A DNA stretch of 64,000 bases from Cercis canadensis (taxonomy: Eukaryota > Streptophyta > Magnoliopsida > Fabales > Fabaceae). Under the pieces are notes generated by a model. That model was not told the DNA's origin. It ran no database searches and was given only the letters and a program-made list of their open reading frames with translations. Positions within the stretch are counted from its first letter, which is position 1; the number at the start of each line of letters is the position of its first letter. A program made the translations under genes and the position numbers. The stretch is from contig QAOA01000112.1 in assembly GCA_003255065.1 (NCBI GenBank), forward strand, positions 844,695 to 908,694. Reading direction: 5' to 3'. This document shows positions 23,570 through 39,326 of this stretch, piece by piece.

Positions 23570-25138
23570 TTACCCAGCTGGTCTGTAATATCCATATATA
23601 GTATAGTAGGTTTGTGCGAAGGTGAGTAGCAACAAGACGACAGCAGCAACCAAAGATATAATGGCCCAAGGATTACTAAAGTAGTTGTGCTTTAAGGTAG
23701 CACGCCAAGCATTCCATCTATGGTTATAATACCGATTCACACTCTCCGACAAGGGAGAAAGGTAACTGTCATTAATGTCAAACACAACCTCTTGACACAA
23801 GCGGTTGAAAAGGTCTGCAACTTCAGCATCACTGCCAAGCCAATGCTCAATTATTCCACAATAATGGAGATAGCCCACATCGGCAGGAGAGTTAATCAAA
23901 TTGTCCATGAAGATTACATAAGAAGTAATGTCATTGGTGCAATCAATATGGCACTGCTCAAAGGCAATAAGGTTTAGGAACAGAGACTTGGTACCGTCGT
24001 GGATCAAAAGCCGTGGCATTCGCAGAATACCATTCTTGAATTTGATATCCCAGAAGCGATCTGTCTTCCTTTTCTTGAATTTGATTCCAGCTTCTTTGAG
24101 CTCTGTGACACAATGTATCAGTTGTTGACGCCTTCTATCAGCAACTCTGTGAGCATGGGATTTGCGTTTGATCCAAACTCCGGGTACTGATTGAGGCCCC
24201 ATTCGCAATAGACTTCTGCGGAACACATGCAGACAGTGAAGGCCACCTTGATCAGACAAAGGATCAAAAACGGTGGTGCTTCTAAGGGATGATTCCAATT
24301 TGTTTCTGTGACTTTTTGTTAATGGCTCATCTGTTGGCATTAACGGGTCGAAGAATCGGAGTGCTAGCTTTGCAACTAGACCTTTCTTATCTGGAGTACC
24401 CAGTTGAAGTCCCAGAAGCCGATCTAGCAGAAACAGGGGAAGCTGGTTTTCCAGCATTATCATGTCTCTCTGAATGGAATGCATCGATCCACGCATTGCA
24501 AAGACAGGGTCATTCCTAGGATACCCAAGTTGCTTGAATCCATCTGTAGCTCCCCTAAAAAGCTCGAGCACAAAGCAACCATCAACGACAAGCATTTCTA
24601 TGAATTCGTTGCTGCTTAAATTGATTGGTCCCTCATAACAGGAACGAGCTCTTTCTTCAACCTCTTTCATTGAATCAAGGTAGAGCTTGATATCATGCTT
24701 GGTACGATTAAGGGCATGGTGTAGGGATCGCCATTTATGGCGTTCCATTTGGCGAAGGCGTCTGTTGCCATGGTAGTAAGGACCCAAAGAGACTATCTGG
24801 GGTACAAAAGCTTTGTCATCGCCACTGCTATCTCTTAGGTAATGGGGGACTCTGTAGATTGATAGCTTAGCCCATGAACTAGCTGCATCGTCTTGACGGG
24901 CCTGCTCGAGTTTTTCTTTAATGGAGATCACCCATTCAAAATCGGGTGAATTGGGTTCCTCTTGCAAAATTTCACCATCTTTTCTTATGGTAATATTCAA
25001 TGATTCTGATGGTTCCTGCTGAAGCTTCTGCAACCGCAGAGACTGCTGCTCTGGAGGGATTCCAGATTCTAAGGTTTCTTTGAGTTTAAGAGTGATAAGG
25101 TACCAGCTTAAGAGCTCTTTGCTGAATACAGCTACCAT
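23570..25138 (-). CDS. DUF247 (UPF0481) transmembrane protein
   Basis: A single-exon frame of 522 codons, the usual build for this plant family. Hallmarks in order are YRVPHYLRD (about 94-102), VPQIVSLGPYYHG (about 112-124), ERHKWRSL (about 132-139), EFIEMLVVDGCFVLELFR (about 177-194) and RDMIMLENQLPLFLLDRL (about 225-242). A C-terminal membrane helix is near 490-512. The first 75 residues before the domain are longer than in many members and rich in Gln and Glu. Function is unknown for most of the family; some members act in self-incompatibility or plant growth, and I infer no role here. A DUF247 gene near PTEN and SDN fits the Arabidopsis At3g50110-At3g50190 neighbourhood as I recall it. 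Confidence 0.93.
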   Translation of the reverse strand: MVAVFSKELLSWYLITLKLKETLESGIPPEQQSLRLQKLQQEPSESLNITIRKDGEILQEEPNSPDFEWVISIKEKLEQARQDDAASSWAKLSIYRVPHYLRDSSGDDKAFVPQIVSLGPYYHGNRRLRQMERHKWRSLHHALNRTKHDIKLYLDSMKEVEERARSCYEGPINLSSNEFIEMLVVDGCFVLELFRGATDGFKQLGYPRNDPVFAMRGSMHSIQRDMIMLENQLPLFLLDRLLGLQLGTPDKKGLVAKLALRFFDPLMPTDEPLTKSHRNKLESSLRSTTVFDPLSDQGGLHCLHVFRRSLLRMGPQSVPGVWIKRKSHAHRVADRRRQQLIHCVTELKEAGIKFKKRKTDRFWDIKFKNGILRMPRLLIHDGTKSLFLNLIAFEQCHIDCTNDITSYVIFMDNLINSPADVGYLHYCGIIEHWLGSDAEVADLFNRLCQEVVFDINDSYLSPLSESVNRYYNHRWNAWRATLKHNYFSNPWAIISLVAAVVLLLLTFAQTYYTIYGYYRPAG

Positions 25139-27303
25139 TTTCGTAGGGGAATGTTGTTCTGGTTTGTGTCAATGGTCTCGAGGGTACCGTCCAAGCTAAA
25201 AAACTAATAGAATTGAAGTGTTTCTGATCCATCAGAAAGCCAATTCTGGTTATAAAATAAAGATTGCATAATAATTTTATGGGGCAAAAAGGAGTTAGAT
25301 ATTTCTTAATATGATGCTATAATTGATAATTGACTAGGAATAAATTGTGTATAGCATATGGGACCCCTTTTGAGACAAATGGCAATTTCTGGATAACTTT
25401 CAGGTGAGTTGTTCTCTTCAAAGCTTTAATCTTTTATTCTTCAACTGTATGTTACGATTATTTTGGAAAAGGGCCTGGGAATATCATAAGGCATCAGAGA
25501 ATGAGTAAAAGTAGTTTTGCAAACTGATAAGGGCATCTGATGCACAGGACCTATACACTTCCTTTATCATTTGCTCATAAATTTTGGGAGTTCTTATAAC
25601 CCTTATTCCTTTTCCTTTTATCGAACATATGCAATAAATGGCACAATTTTTTTCTCATTCATCTGTGAAAGGAAGCTTAGGGGATAACTTGATTTCAAAG
25701 TCAAGTTATTAACAAACTATATACGAAGGGATAGTTTCCTGCAACTAAATTAATCATGCATCAGAGCATTTTTTATTGAGCATTGACCCACATGAAAAAT
25801 AATAATTCCACCCATGTGTTGAATTAATGTGAGGTTTACCTACAGGTTCCATTTATTATAAATAAAGCTCTATGAAGGAAGTGAGATGGGACACACAAAA
25901 AATGGGAAAAACGTGCAAGAAAGCCTCGCAAATCATGTTGTTCAAAGTTTCGAGCGTGACTTGTTCCTAAATTAACTTCAAAAACAAGAACAAGTTTCTA
26001 ACTTCCTATGATTGCGTGCGTGTGTGAGAAAAAGAGGGGGAAGGATCATAGATTGTCATCCAGTACAGCTTGCAAATTTTAATCGTCAAACTTTAAAAGA
26101 AGTGAACTTTTGACAGTTAAGAACTGTATGCTTCAACTGCAGCTAATAGGGAGGGGCCCAATTCCAACTCTTTACAGCTACAAACAGATTTGAACTTTCC
26201 TAGATATAATAAGCACATGGTATCCAAACTAGGATGAAGAGACAACCTCAACCCTCTGCTTTAGATGTTTTTCTTTGATCTGGTCAATTTCTTCTTGTTC
26301 TTTATTGCTTTCTGCTTTAGCATATTCAGAAATATGAATTTCTAACTGGGCAAATTACATTTTTTTCAGCAGCAGAAAGCCTCTAGTAGCATACGACCAA
26401 CAAATACTCAATGGGCATAGACGTAAGCAAGAGCCTTATCAAATTGACTGAAGGTAGAACATCAATTCATGATAATGGTGATGTGATGATAGCATTGCGG
26501 CTAATTAGTAAACTAATTGAACATGCTCCAATACTTATAATTTTTTTTCTTATATTTTTTGCATTAAATAAGTCTGTTGTTAATACTTAATAGAATAACA
26601 TTGCCAACTAATACAGTGCCTCGCATGATAATTTTTTTAATGTATAGAACTAGAAGAGGTCGGCGTATAGTTGTTGTGCTCATTAGCATCACAAGTAACT
26701 AAACATATATCAGCTCCTTTCAATTTCTTTCTTGGGCTAACTCTTTATAGCGTGTTAATTTAAAACAGCAGCAAACTTTTCTAGCAAGTCTTAATTATAG
26801 TAATGAAAAAAATTCCTGGTGAGGACTAAATCTCTGAGCAGTGTAGGTGATGCCAATTTGTTGAACTTTATAGTATCAACTCTGTTTTACCCCAATTTCA
26901 GATGGGGCACAATGAAAAATGCTCATGACCACTCCTAACTTTGCACAGGCACAATAGATAAGCAATTAGGAAGGAGCAACTTGATACTTTTTCTAATACC
27001 TTAAGCATCAACCATGCACCATAAGGTATTGATTTAAGTAACAAATGAATACAGGATCTTAACAAACATTCAATATGTATAAATATAATAATGTAACTGG
27101 CACATGGAATTGATTGAGTATTTCAGATTAAACATTCAAAGGAAATAACATTGAGTGAAAACCACTACAACTTGATTTCCAGGTGAAGTTTTCACACGTA
27201 GAAATCTATGTACAACAATGATTCCAAATAAACACAACCAAATCGGAACTTTGGTAGACTTAACGAGCAGCAATCCTTCCTATTGCCATGTCCCAAAGCC
27301 ATA
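25139..27303. other. Intergenic region between DUF247 and cysteine protease genes
   Basis: About 2.2 kb with no open frame of interest on either strand. The left end should contain the DUF247 promoter and the right end the protease 3' UTR. No long repeat was noticed. Confidence 0.6.
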
Positions 27304-29959
<2,656 letters not shown>

Positions 29960-30077
29960 GGTTGGTTTGTAGCAGAAGAGAGAAGAATATGGATTGAGGC
30001 TTGAAGAAAGGTAAGAAGGAGAGAAAGGAAGTTTGGAAAGGTAGTTGGTGAAGAAAAGCAGAGGAGAGAGTTTGGGT

Positions 30078-30083
30078 TATATA
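30078..30083 (-). promoter_or_regulatory. TATA box of the cysteine protease gene
   Basis: On the - strand the sequence reads CTCTATATAACC about 120 bases before the start codon at 29959. This is a standard plant TATA context and position for a leader of roughly 80-90 bases. Confidence 0.65.
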
Positions 30084-33000
30084 GAGGAGAAAATGGTTAG
30101 TGAATGTAAGAAAAAAATAACATAAGCAAGCGGTGAATAATTTTGCAAGAGAAAAATAACATAATCAAAAACTGCTACACCATGTGGCATGTTGGAGATT
30201 AAAAATCTAAAATTACAAGGCAAACCCAAATTTCTATACCTGTTGGGCGGAAATAATTTGGTGTAGTTTATAGAGACCAATTGTTCAAAGTTAATAATTT
30301 TGCTTTTAATATACATACCTTTTATATTCTTAAATAAAATCTTATAAAAATAGCGAATAGTTTTGGGATGGAAGTGGTTGGCAATTGGGCATGGAGTAAT
30401 TAGATATTGCTATATAATGTTGGCAGTGCGGCTCACAGATTTCTTCGATAAGAGGGAATTCTCTTACCAGCGAGTGAAGCTCGAACTTTGTGCTTTTTAA
30501 GTTTTCTCACTTTCATGAGGAGTTAAAGAGGGTGATAAAGGGAAATAAATGCCCTTTTACACTTTTTACTTTCGGTACATGTAGTATAGTTGTCTTTGAT
30601 TTCTTGGATGAGGGTATGGGTCAAGTGAGTTGTGATAGGAGCAGATGGGCTGTGACTGTGTGAATCAGAAACTTGTGATTGCTGTTGAAGTGGGCATTGC
30701 TCTTTCAAAGGCATATGTTGTAGGTTTAAGGGTCGGTGCAATCTGACAGTCGCAACTAGATAGAGTAGCATTGAAGGCACTATAATAAGACATAGAATAA
30801 TGTCCAACTTGCAACTCCCAAGCACTGGGGAAGCTACTCCAAGGGTATGGGCATCGCATCCTTGCCTTTTGGGACCGAAAACTACCCCTCCAGTCCCTCA
30901 CAAAAGACATCCTATAATGCATTTCTACCTCCCTCACTTAGTTACATTTTGTTTTGAAATATCCTATCCATTATATAAATGTTTCCATTTATTTCACAAT
31001 AAAAAAAAAAAAACAAAAGACTCTTCATTATTTGATATGATTGGCTTTTAACATCAATTGAACAAAATATTGGTAAATATAACAAAATTATCAAATTATG
31101 CATTGAATCATATCATATTCTAAAATAAGCTACAAAATGGAGTAAGAGTATAAATTCATTTTCTATTGTTTGATATTTTATAACGTCAAAATAATTTTCA
31201 GTTCTGAATTTATTGATATTTTATTTGTTTGATACATCTTTAGAGTTTGTTTGGGAGTTAAAATTAGGGGAAAAAAAAAAAGAATAAAGAAAAAGAGTAA
31301 ATGTATCAATTCATTTGTTTGAAAGTTTAAAATTAAAAAAGGAAAGAAAACTAATTGGTAACCTCAAACTCTCATATTCTTTTTTTGCCTCCATTTTTGT
31401 GTTCTCCTAATTTGGGGGGTTTGGAGAAGAAAGATGAGTAGTTTATTATTATACCTCTATTTATTTCTTCAAATTCTTTTCAAACGCTATTTATATAACA
31501 TTATTAATTTTATATTAAATATATTTACTTTATAAATAAATGATAAATTTGTAAAATTATAATTTTTTGTTTCTTTATTTTCCTTTCTTCTCCCTTTGTT
31601 TATTTTAATCATCCAAACAAGAAGAAGAAAAACTTATTCCTTTCCCTTCCTCTCATTTTCCTCTTTTTCCTCTCACTTTAAACTCTGACCCTTAAAGTTT
31701 AATCCATTTGCTCTACATATAATAAAACCTTATGATACCATTAAAGAAACCTGATATTTGCTAGTAGAAATACAAATATTGGAGCAGAGAATGGGTCCAA
31801 TTTTCTTAACTGAATAAAACGGTAAGTATTTTGTTTTCGCCGCAACAACTGAAAGAATCAAATAAATGCTTATAAGGACAAACTTCAACACAAATATTTC
31901 ATTTTTACGTATAGAGGGAAAAGAACTTCAAAAGCACGGGCTCCGTTGTTCACTTCTGTTATTCTTAGACAATTTAACCGAAAAACAAAATATAAATACA
32001 AGCTATATTATCAGACAATTTAACTTCCTTTGAAAAAAAAAAAAAAGAGTTAGTTAAATTAGCTTTTATAACTTATTTTGTTCTTTCTTGGATTAATCAT
32101 TCAATGATCCATCGCCCGACAATCGTATCAAATCAATGTCAGAGCCATTTCTCAACTGGCTGTTAGTTTATTGTCCATCATATTAAAAGATATCTGATTT
32201 ATCACCACTTTTCCAGTTGTAGTAGATTAAATCATCAATTATTCAGGAAAAATAGATAAATTACTATTCAATTTACCTATAAACTATTTGAGATTGTTTT
32301 TATGGTACATTTCATTAAAATCACTCTGCCAAACACTACTTGCAACTTGCAAGTGATATTTAAATAATATCATCGACATTTTCGTACTCGTCAGTCTGCA
32401 TTTATATCCTGAGAAAAAAAATATTATGTAATTTCCCTGGAAATTGGAATAGAAATTTGGTAGCCCACTTTGTTGTTAAACAAACGCTCAAAGGCAGCAA
32501 AAACTGTGTCCCAAGTCCTAACTGGTCCATGGCCTGAAAAAGAAAGTCCTAACTGGTCAGCTTCCCTCCTCCTTTCCGATTAGACTTTCTTTTACAGTGT
32601 TTTTTCGGTTTTAGTTTTTTGGCCATGCAGTGCTTTTGGGTATGGCTTCGTTTCTCTGTTCTTCAGTAAGCTAAACCCTCACAAACAACCCCACCCCCAC
32701 AACTCTCCGCCCGCCCCTTCCCCCCCCACAAAAAAAAAAAAGAAGGGATGGCTACAGTTCCTATGAATATGGTTACAAGGACAGTGATGCCAATGGGTAA
32801 AGATTTCATTATGTTGGGTTTTGTTTCTACCAAAATGCAGCCACTGAAGACAATTGTACAATCCTATCAAGAAGAATATGTATAACATCAACGAAAATTG
32901 AATACAAGCTAGCGCTGCACAACTCAGTTGACATACCTTTCATACAAACTCAATATATATCACCCCAAAGAAAAAAAAATGAATGGAAAAAAAAAATTAG

Positions 33001-33167
33001 GTGAAATCAGGCAGGAATGCACATATGCTGGCCATTCACAGAAGTCATCCTCAATGTACCCCGGTAAGATCATGGGCTTCTCCATTTGGTCAATCCTGTT
33101 GCTGAAGGCCAGCAGTCTCATATCCACAAAGGCAGCTGTAAATTTCTCTGATGCTCTTACTAACACC
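30084..33167. other. Intergenic region, protease promoter and IRX14 3' flank
   Basis: About 3 kb of AT-rich DNA without a supported gene. Open frames near 30523-30937 overlap on the same strand in different frames and show no family motif. C-rich and A-rich tracts lie at about 32680-32740. The last 300 bases probably include the IRX14 3' UTR. Confidence 0.55.
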
Positions 33168-36100
33168 TCAGTTTTGTTCAGAATGTGTAGAGACTTGCAC
33201 ACCTACCACTTTGGTGTCATGCTTTCTCTTACTTCGACTACGTCTGGATCTGGATGTTCGAGTCTTTGTAGAATGCTTCGTTGTGTGCTCTTGCGTGCCA
33301 ATTAGCGCTTTCTCATTAGATGGGAGCTCAGGAGGAGCATCTGGCCATGGAGTGCGTTTTGATGGAACAGTGATGTCCAAAGGTGGGTCAATTATCCATC
33401 TGTATGACATCGCATTAATTGATCAGGGATATGATAGAAAAAAAACAAGCTAATAACTACTATACTCATGAGAAATTATAAACCCATGTACTATCTAGTA
33501 ACACAATAAAAGCACAAGAATCTGACTAATATGGACCCTGAACTTGATGCTTCATGTACAAAATGAAGCTCAGCATCTTTATTCAAATAAATTCCATGTA
33601 TTTCACAAGTGAAGTGCCTCCAGCATCTGGGGGAAAGAGCTGGTAAATAGTTTCAGAGGTTAGAGGATTTGCAAACTGTAAAATTTTGAACCTTGACCTG
33701 ATGAAGAGAATAGTGAACGCCAAAAGAACATGAGGCAATAAAAAGATATGCACTTAGAGAAAGCTAATATACATTTCTGAAAGCCAATGATTTATCTAAT
33801 TGCTTAGATGGGATGTTCTAACAAGCAAAAGTTCAGAGAATTGCGCTAATGGCCAAAGTAGGGCCCCAACACCCTTAAGCTTAACTTAGACATCTTCCTC
33901 ACTTTTAACTCTCTTTTTTTTTTTTTGGCCGGCTGATTCATCATTTTTAACTCTGTAATGAGGAAAAATCAATTATAAGCAGACATAACAGAAATTCAAA
34001 ATATCCCTCCACAGCCACCCCCTCTTAAAAGATCATTTCTACAAGGTAAATTTAGCAAGAGCTTCAGTCTTCTTCTCAGTGGAACAAATCCAACAAGTAC
34101 TATTCTCAACTCAACCAAGGCGAGTCTTCTGGTTGAAGTTTATGCTCTAATTGACATAAGTCAAAAAATTCCATCTAACATTCTAGGATGCAGTCTGATG
34201 TTTTCCGGTTTTTTCTCTTGTGGGTCCAGCTAAATGTGGAAATTGACATGACATGTGTGAACGGAATTCCTCATATTTGGTGGAAAATGAAAAGCTTTAC
34301 TTCAGAGAGATTACGGCTCCTGTCGTAGAGAAGCTATTGCACAAGACTGTTAGTTTATGATCAGGTCATTAACATAACGACCTTTTTTTCTCTTGCCATG
34401 AAATAATGACTTCACTTAATCCTATTTTTATGTTATTGTGTAACAGTGCAGTCTCTAGAACCAACTCAATTGACTACATCACAATAATATTCATTAGACA
34501 AGCAATTGGACTATGGTCCTCTCCTACTCGCCCAACCTGTCGTGGCCATTTTGGTTTTTCAGTTCAGACTGATAACTAATGACTTGGGAAGCCTGCAAAG
34601 TGCTCTGTGCCGCCTTGGCATTTTTCTAATTGTCATACCCAAAAATAGTCTGTCTAGATATTTAAACAATCAAAGTGCATATAAAAACATACCCTCCCCT
34701 CAACTACGTGTGTTCCCAAGTAGCTGTCTTAGTGTTTATATCGTCAGCAACATCCTAAGGGCATCCACTTACATAGGAGATCATGAATCTCTATCTGCTG
34801 GTCCTTCGTTATAAACTAACCAGTAGATCTCTCTCCATTAGATCATCATCATGATCATGCCATAATTTTCCAGCAGATTGTCAAACGATATATACTAATC
34901 ATCAATGGAAAGGGAAGCATATTTCAAGCACATTCAGCCTTTCAGTTTTCCCCCTTTCAGACTATCTGTTCCCTAGAGAATGCATACCATGTGAGTTTAT
35001 CCTCTTTTGTCAGCTTGATTCTGTTTGGCCAAGCCTGTCCTAGATCTTTATACTAGTCAGTCCTTCAAAAGAACTACTTAAGCTGGAAACTATGAACTAT
35101 TCTAGATGTGAGCTTATGCTGCATGATGCACAATGGTCCCTGCAAGTAATGCAGCTCAAGCATTCCAATTCTCAGGCATCAACTTTAGGCTTCCTGCTGT
35201 CATCTGTGTCATGAACAGCATAACAGAACTACAAATACATGTCCTTGATACTCATGTATCTAAAAACAAAGCTGGCAATGGCTCAATCAAGCGAAGAACC
35301 TCAACTTAGAATTTAGACTCCTATCCAAAAACTTCCATTGTAGCTTTAACTAATTGACAGTGAACCCTTTGTTTTCGTTCCATGATAGTTTCAAGCTTAA
35401 ACTTTCTTGTGTGTATGTGTTTCTTTTTTTTTTGGACGCAAAATCTATTTTCCTTGTGTAAATATGTCTCCGTGTGTGTATTTGCATATGTCCATGCAAG
35501 CAATTTATGCTATTTACAGAGAAGTCAACCAACAGTTGGACAGAGTAACTTTGCAAACAAAAGATACCATTAAACAAGAGAAGTCCTAAAATCAAGACAG
35601 GTCATTGGGTAATGTAGAGACCTCCAGAGACTCGAAATGTACTGGCAGCATTAGTCAGTTGAACAACTTAATTGGACAAAACAATTTTTCTTTCCTAATA
35701 TCAACCTATAGTAAAACACACTATGCATTCAAAAGTCATATTTCTTGCTTCAATATATAACCAAAAAAGGTTGTTTACTGCTGTCACTGACCAAACTTAA
35801 CACTTCCGCAAGTCAAAGTTCCATAATACCCCATGCAGTCTTCCACATTCAGAATAGAAGAACAAACCAACATGTGTAAAGAAACAAGCATATTACAATA
35901 TCCAATAGGGGTTATATATAATTAGTTCTTTACCATAAAAAAGGATCATAAAATTTTGAAGAACACTTCAAATAAGCACTTCTTTTATAATTATCAAGTA
36001 ATATGCATATAATTGATACCTTTATTATAGCAAATCATGGTTAAGAACTATAGGGAAAATCAAGAGGAGAGGACTCACCTAGGAGGGAATTTGCTGTCGG

Positions 36101-37720
36101 TTCGAGCTTCAACACGCAACCACCAAAGCATAACTTGGCGCCCACAACTACCAAGTGGTTCCACCACAGAGGTGTCCTTGAGCAAAGACAGTGGACTCTC
36201 TATCTCCTCATCAACCCCATCTAATGCATCAATATCCTTAATCCACTCTGGTTTATCATCATCATCCTTCCAAAGCAACCTGGAATTCAACACAAACCCA
36301 GACCATTCAAGCTTTCTGGGCAAGACAGGTGCATGGTCATCAATGTAAACTGCACTTTTTCCCACATATCTTAAGGAATTGAAGGTGTGCCACCCAACCA
36401 ACTGATTGCTAGAATTACAAGCAGGACCTTGCACCGGCACTGTTTGGTCTTCCTCCTCACCCTGTCTTTGAAGCATAGATGAAGATCCATCTGTTTTAGC
36501 TGAATGAACAAGTATGCCAACTGATACAGCACCAATCCATTTCACACTCTGAATTTCATCAAATAGCTCCATACTATGCATATTACTGTCATCAGCAAAC
36601 ATCAAAATTCCATCCAGCTTCTCTTTTCTCACAATTCTGTTCCACCAATATCAAATTAATCAAACTTTACATTTAAAAGCAAATTAATTCTACAGATCAT
36701 GCTAGAGTACTGACCAGAAAAGGAATGACAAGAAGGGAAAAGCATGATCCTATTTTTTCCTTGTTCTAACCATAATGAACAGCTTAGCCTAATGAAGTCC
36801 ATGCAGTTACTTGGCAGCGTTTTTTAAGTGGAATTATTTTTCGTATGCACTAAGTAGATGGCAAAATAGTGCCCTGACTATGATACTTAGCGTTTAGTTT
36901 ACTTAATAATTGAACTCAAGTAACTGAAAGCAAGCAGTTGATCGAGCAAAGTGCCAAAAGTTCACCTCAAAGCATGAAGCCGCATCCGAGCCTCCAATTT
37001 ATGCCTACCCTCCCACGAAATAGGCATCCGCTGCTTGAACCCGACATGGATGGTCCTTAGCCCTGACTTCCCTGACTTGGAAATAATCGAAGCAGTCTCA
37101 TTGGTGGCTCCTCCGGCCTCGACCACAACCCACACTAGATCGTACGGCACCAGCATTAGCGAGTGCATCACACCGATCAAGTGAAGTGCCTGGAACGTCC
37201 GTACATAGGTTGGTGTCACCGCAATCACTGTCCTAGGGTTCTTGACTCCAAACTGAAGCCTCTGCTCCCTCTGAACTCTCTCAATTATCTGGTGAGCCTT
37301 CATAATCTCCGTCGGATTCGGATGCGGCCATGGTCGGATTCGGATCCCGTGGCGCCCAACGATCACTCTGCTGATCGAGCTCCCAACACTGGTTCTATTT
37401 GCAGGATTTTCGACATTCGTTAACGGATTCGAAGTAAGAGAGGAATGAACATCGATAGGTCCAGCGATTTCACTAGCACTGCGGAAGGGAACCATATAGA
37501 GATTGCTAGATGAAGTAGAGAAGAGAAAGAAGAAGACAAGGCGAGAGAAGCGGAATCCAAGGACGAGACTTATGAGGCAGCAAATGCCATGAAGGACAAG
37601 CCAGAAAATGGCGGCCGGCGACTTGATGGAACCATCACCGGCTGAATCCAGCTGCGGCGATCCTCTGAAGCTGTTGCTCCGGCGGTTGAGGTAGCTCTGC
37701 TGCAACGCCGAGAGCTTCAT
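33168..37720 (-). CDS. IRX14: IRX14-type GT43 glycosyltransferase for xylan backbone synthesis
   Basis: IRX14 works with IRX9 and IRX10 proteins in the Golgi to lengthen the beta-1,4-xylan backbone. Exons: 36966-37720, 36079-36636 and 33168-33399, giving 514 codons against about 525 in Arabidopsis IRX14. Residues about 34-67 form the membrane anchor of a type II Golgi protein. The GT43 domain starts near residue 150 (RTVIAVTPTYVRTFQALHL) and has the metal-site motif FADDSN at about 265-270. WIGAVSVGIL, FVLNSRLLW and the closing WIIDPPL follow. The C-terminus is a basic Ser/Arg tail (TSRSRRSRSKRKHDTK). Intron 2 is 2.7 kb. All splice sites are GT-AG with matching phases. By neighbourhood it corresponds to the IRX14-like gene At5g67230 rather than At4g36890, which is an inference. 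Confidence 0.95.
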
Positions 37721-39302
37721 TATCTTTCTCCTTCTCCCTCTCTCTGTATCCCTATCGCTCCTGTGACTAGAGTCAAAGAGAGAAAATGGTAGATGGTGAT
37801 GGAGGTGTGTGCGGGGTTGTGAGCTATATCTTGAGTTGCTTTAAAGCTGGGATTTGATTTCTAATAAGTAGTGACAGCGAGGGAAAGAAAAGGTTGGGGA
37901 AGGAGGTTGTAGGTGATGGAGTTAAAAAGGAGCACAATTGAATCAAACAAATTTTTCTTTGGGTTTACGGTATGAATCGGTTTGCTTATTGTTATCTTTT
38001 TGATTCTAACAACTTTCAGACACAAAATCAACGAAAAAAAAAAAACAAACAAGAGTCAAGGAGAGAGAAGTAGAGGCGCCTCCGGGCTACGGTGACGGTA
38101 GACAAAGACATTGGCCCAATATTTCTGGCCCCAAATTACCCTCTTCAGTTTAAGACTTAAGGCACACATGGGCGAAATATATTCGGTGAACGAGTACCAT
38201 TATGATACTTCCATGGGTATATTACTAATAACCATTCGCAAAGCAAAGTACACGTAGACATAGGGAGAGGTCACCAATGGAGATGGAGATTGGAGACTAT
38301 TGAGGTCAACGGTCAAGGGTACATCAACGGTATAGGGAAGTCTACTGTTTGGTATCTTCTGTCTTCGGGATTTCTGTTATTTTCCTGCAGCTTCTCGGGA
38401 AACAAACAGAAAAATAAATGAAAGGGGCAACTTAAAAATAATAGAAAAACTATTTAATTTTCTCAAAACTACTTAATATGGGAATGAACTTTCTTGTCTT
38501 TTTGTCTATTACTTGAGTCCTAAAGTGCTACTCAGTTCCCATAAGCCATGAGAGTAAATGGAAAAGCCTGGTTGTTTCTTCTTCTTTTTTCCTTTTATTC
38601 TTACAATTTACGAAGAATTTTCTTTTTTGTTTTTATTGCTGGTTTCTTAATCTACCAATATTACTTTCCAAATATAAATTATATATTTAGAAGAGATATT
38701 GTCTATTGAAAAATTGAGGAAATCTACTAAATTGCAATGAACAGTTCATGGAAGTAAAAGATTCTCATGTCTTCACTCACTTTTAGTTTTAGCAAAAAGA
38801 AAGGATAGTTATACCTCTATTTATTTTATACATGTGAATTCAGTTTAAGTTAAATTATTTTAAAAAGTAAATTAAATTTATAAAATAAAAATTTAATTAA
38901 AATCACAATAATAAAAATAAATATATACATAATTAAACTCACTGATTGTGATTGTATTACCAAAGCAAATAAGGAAAAAAATAAAACAAAATGAAGGGAA
39001 ATTAGAAAAAATGGATTTAACAAATAACTATTTTAAATATTCCAAACTAAAGCATTTCGTATTGTGGTTTATCTACTCTTATGAATTTTTAATTTCAATC
39101 TCATTCTTTGTTTTATAACCAAGAAAGTTTGTGACAGTTTCTGATGGTAATAAATGTCCTTCTCGATGGCAGGTTTGCCAAATCATCCATCACCAGCAGC
39201 CAAAAATCTATCTCGTAGAGCAAGATGTTTCTCTGGTACATTGGAAAAATTAGCTTTTAACTGAAAACAAAAAAAAAAAAGTAACTAAATGAATGAAAAC
39301 TT

Positions 39303-39326
39303 TATATATATATATATATATATATA
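39303..39326. repeat. (TA)n microsatellite
   Basis: About 12 uninterrupted TA units in the intergenic region downstream of other AT-rich sequence. It is likely to vary in length between individuals. Confidence 0.85.

Noticed and set aside
30523-30937. Overlapping open frames on the - strand
   Set aside because: Two frames of similar length on the same DNA with no motif; no splice or promoter support.
36075-36632. Independent gene on the - strand at the IRX14 middle exon
   Set aside because: It is the second exon of IRX14: both borders are splice sites and the frame joins exon 1 and exon 3 exactly.
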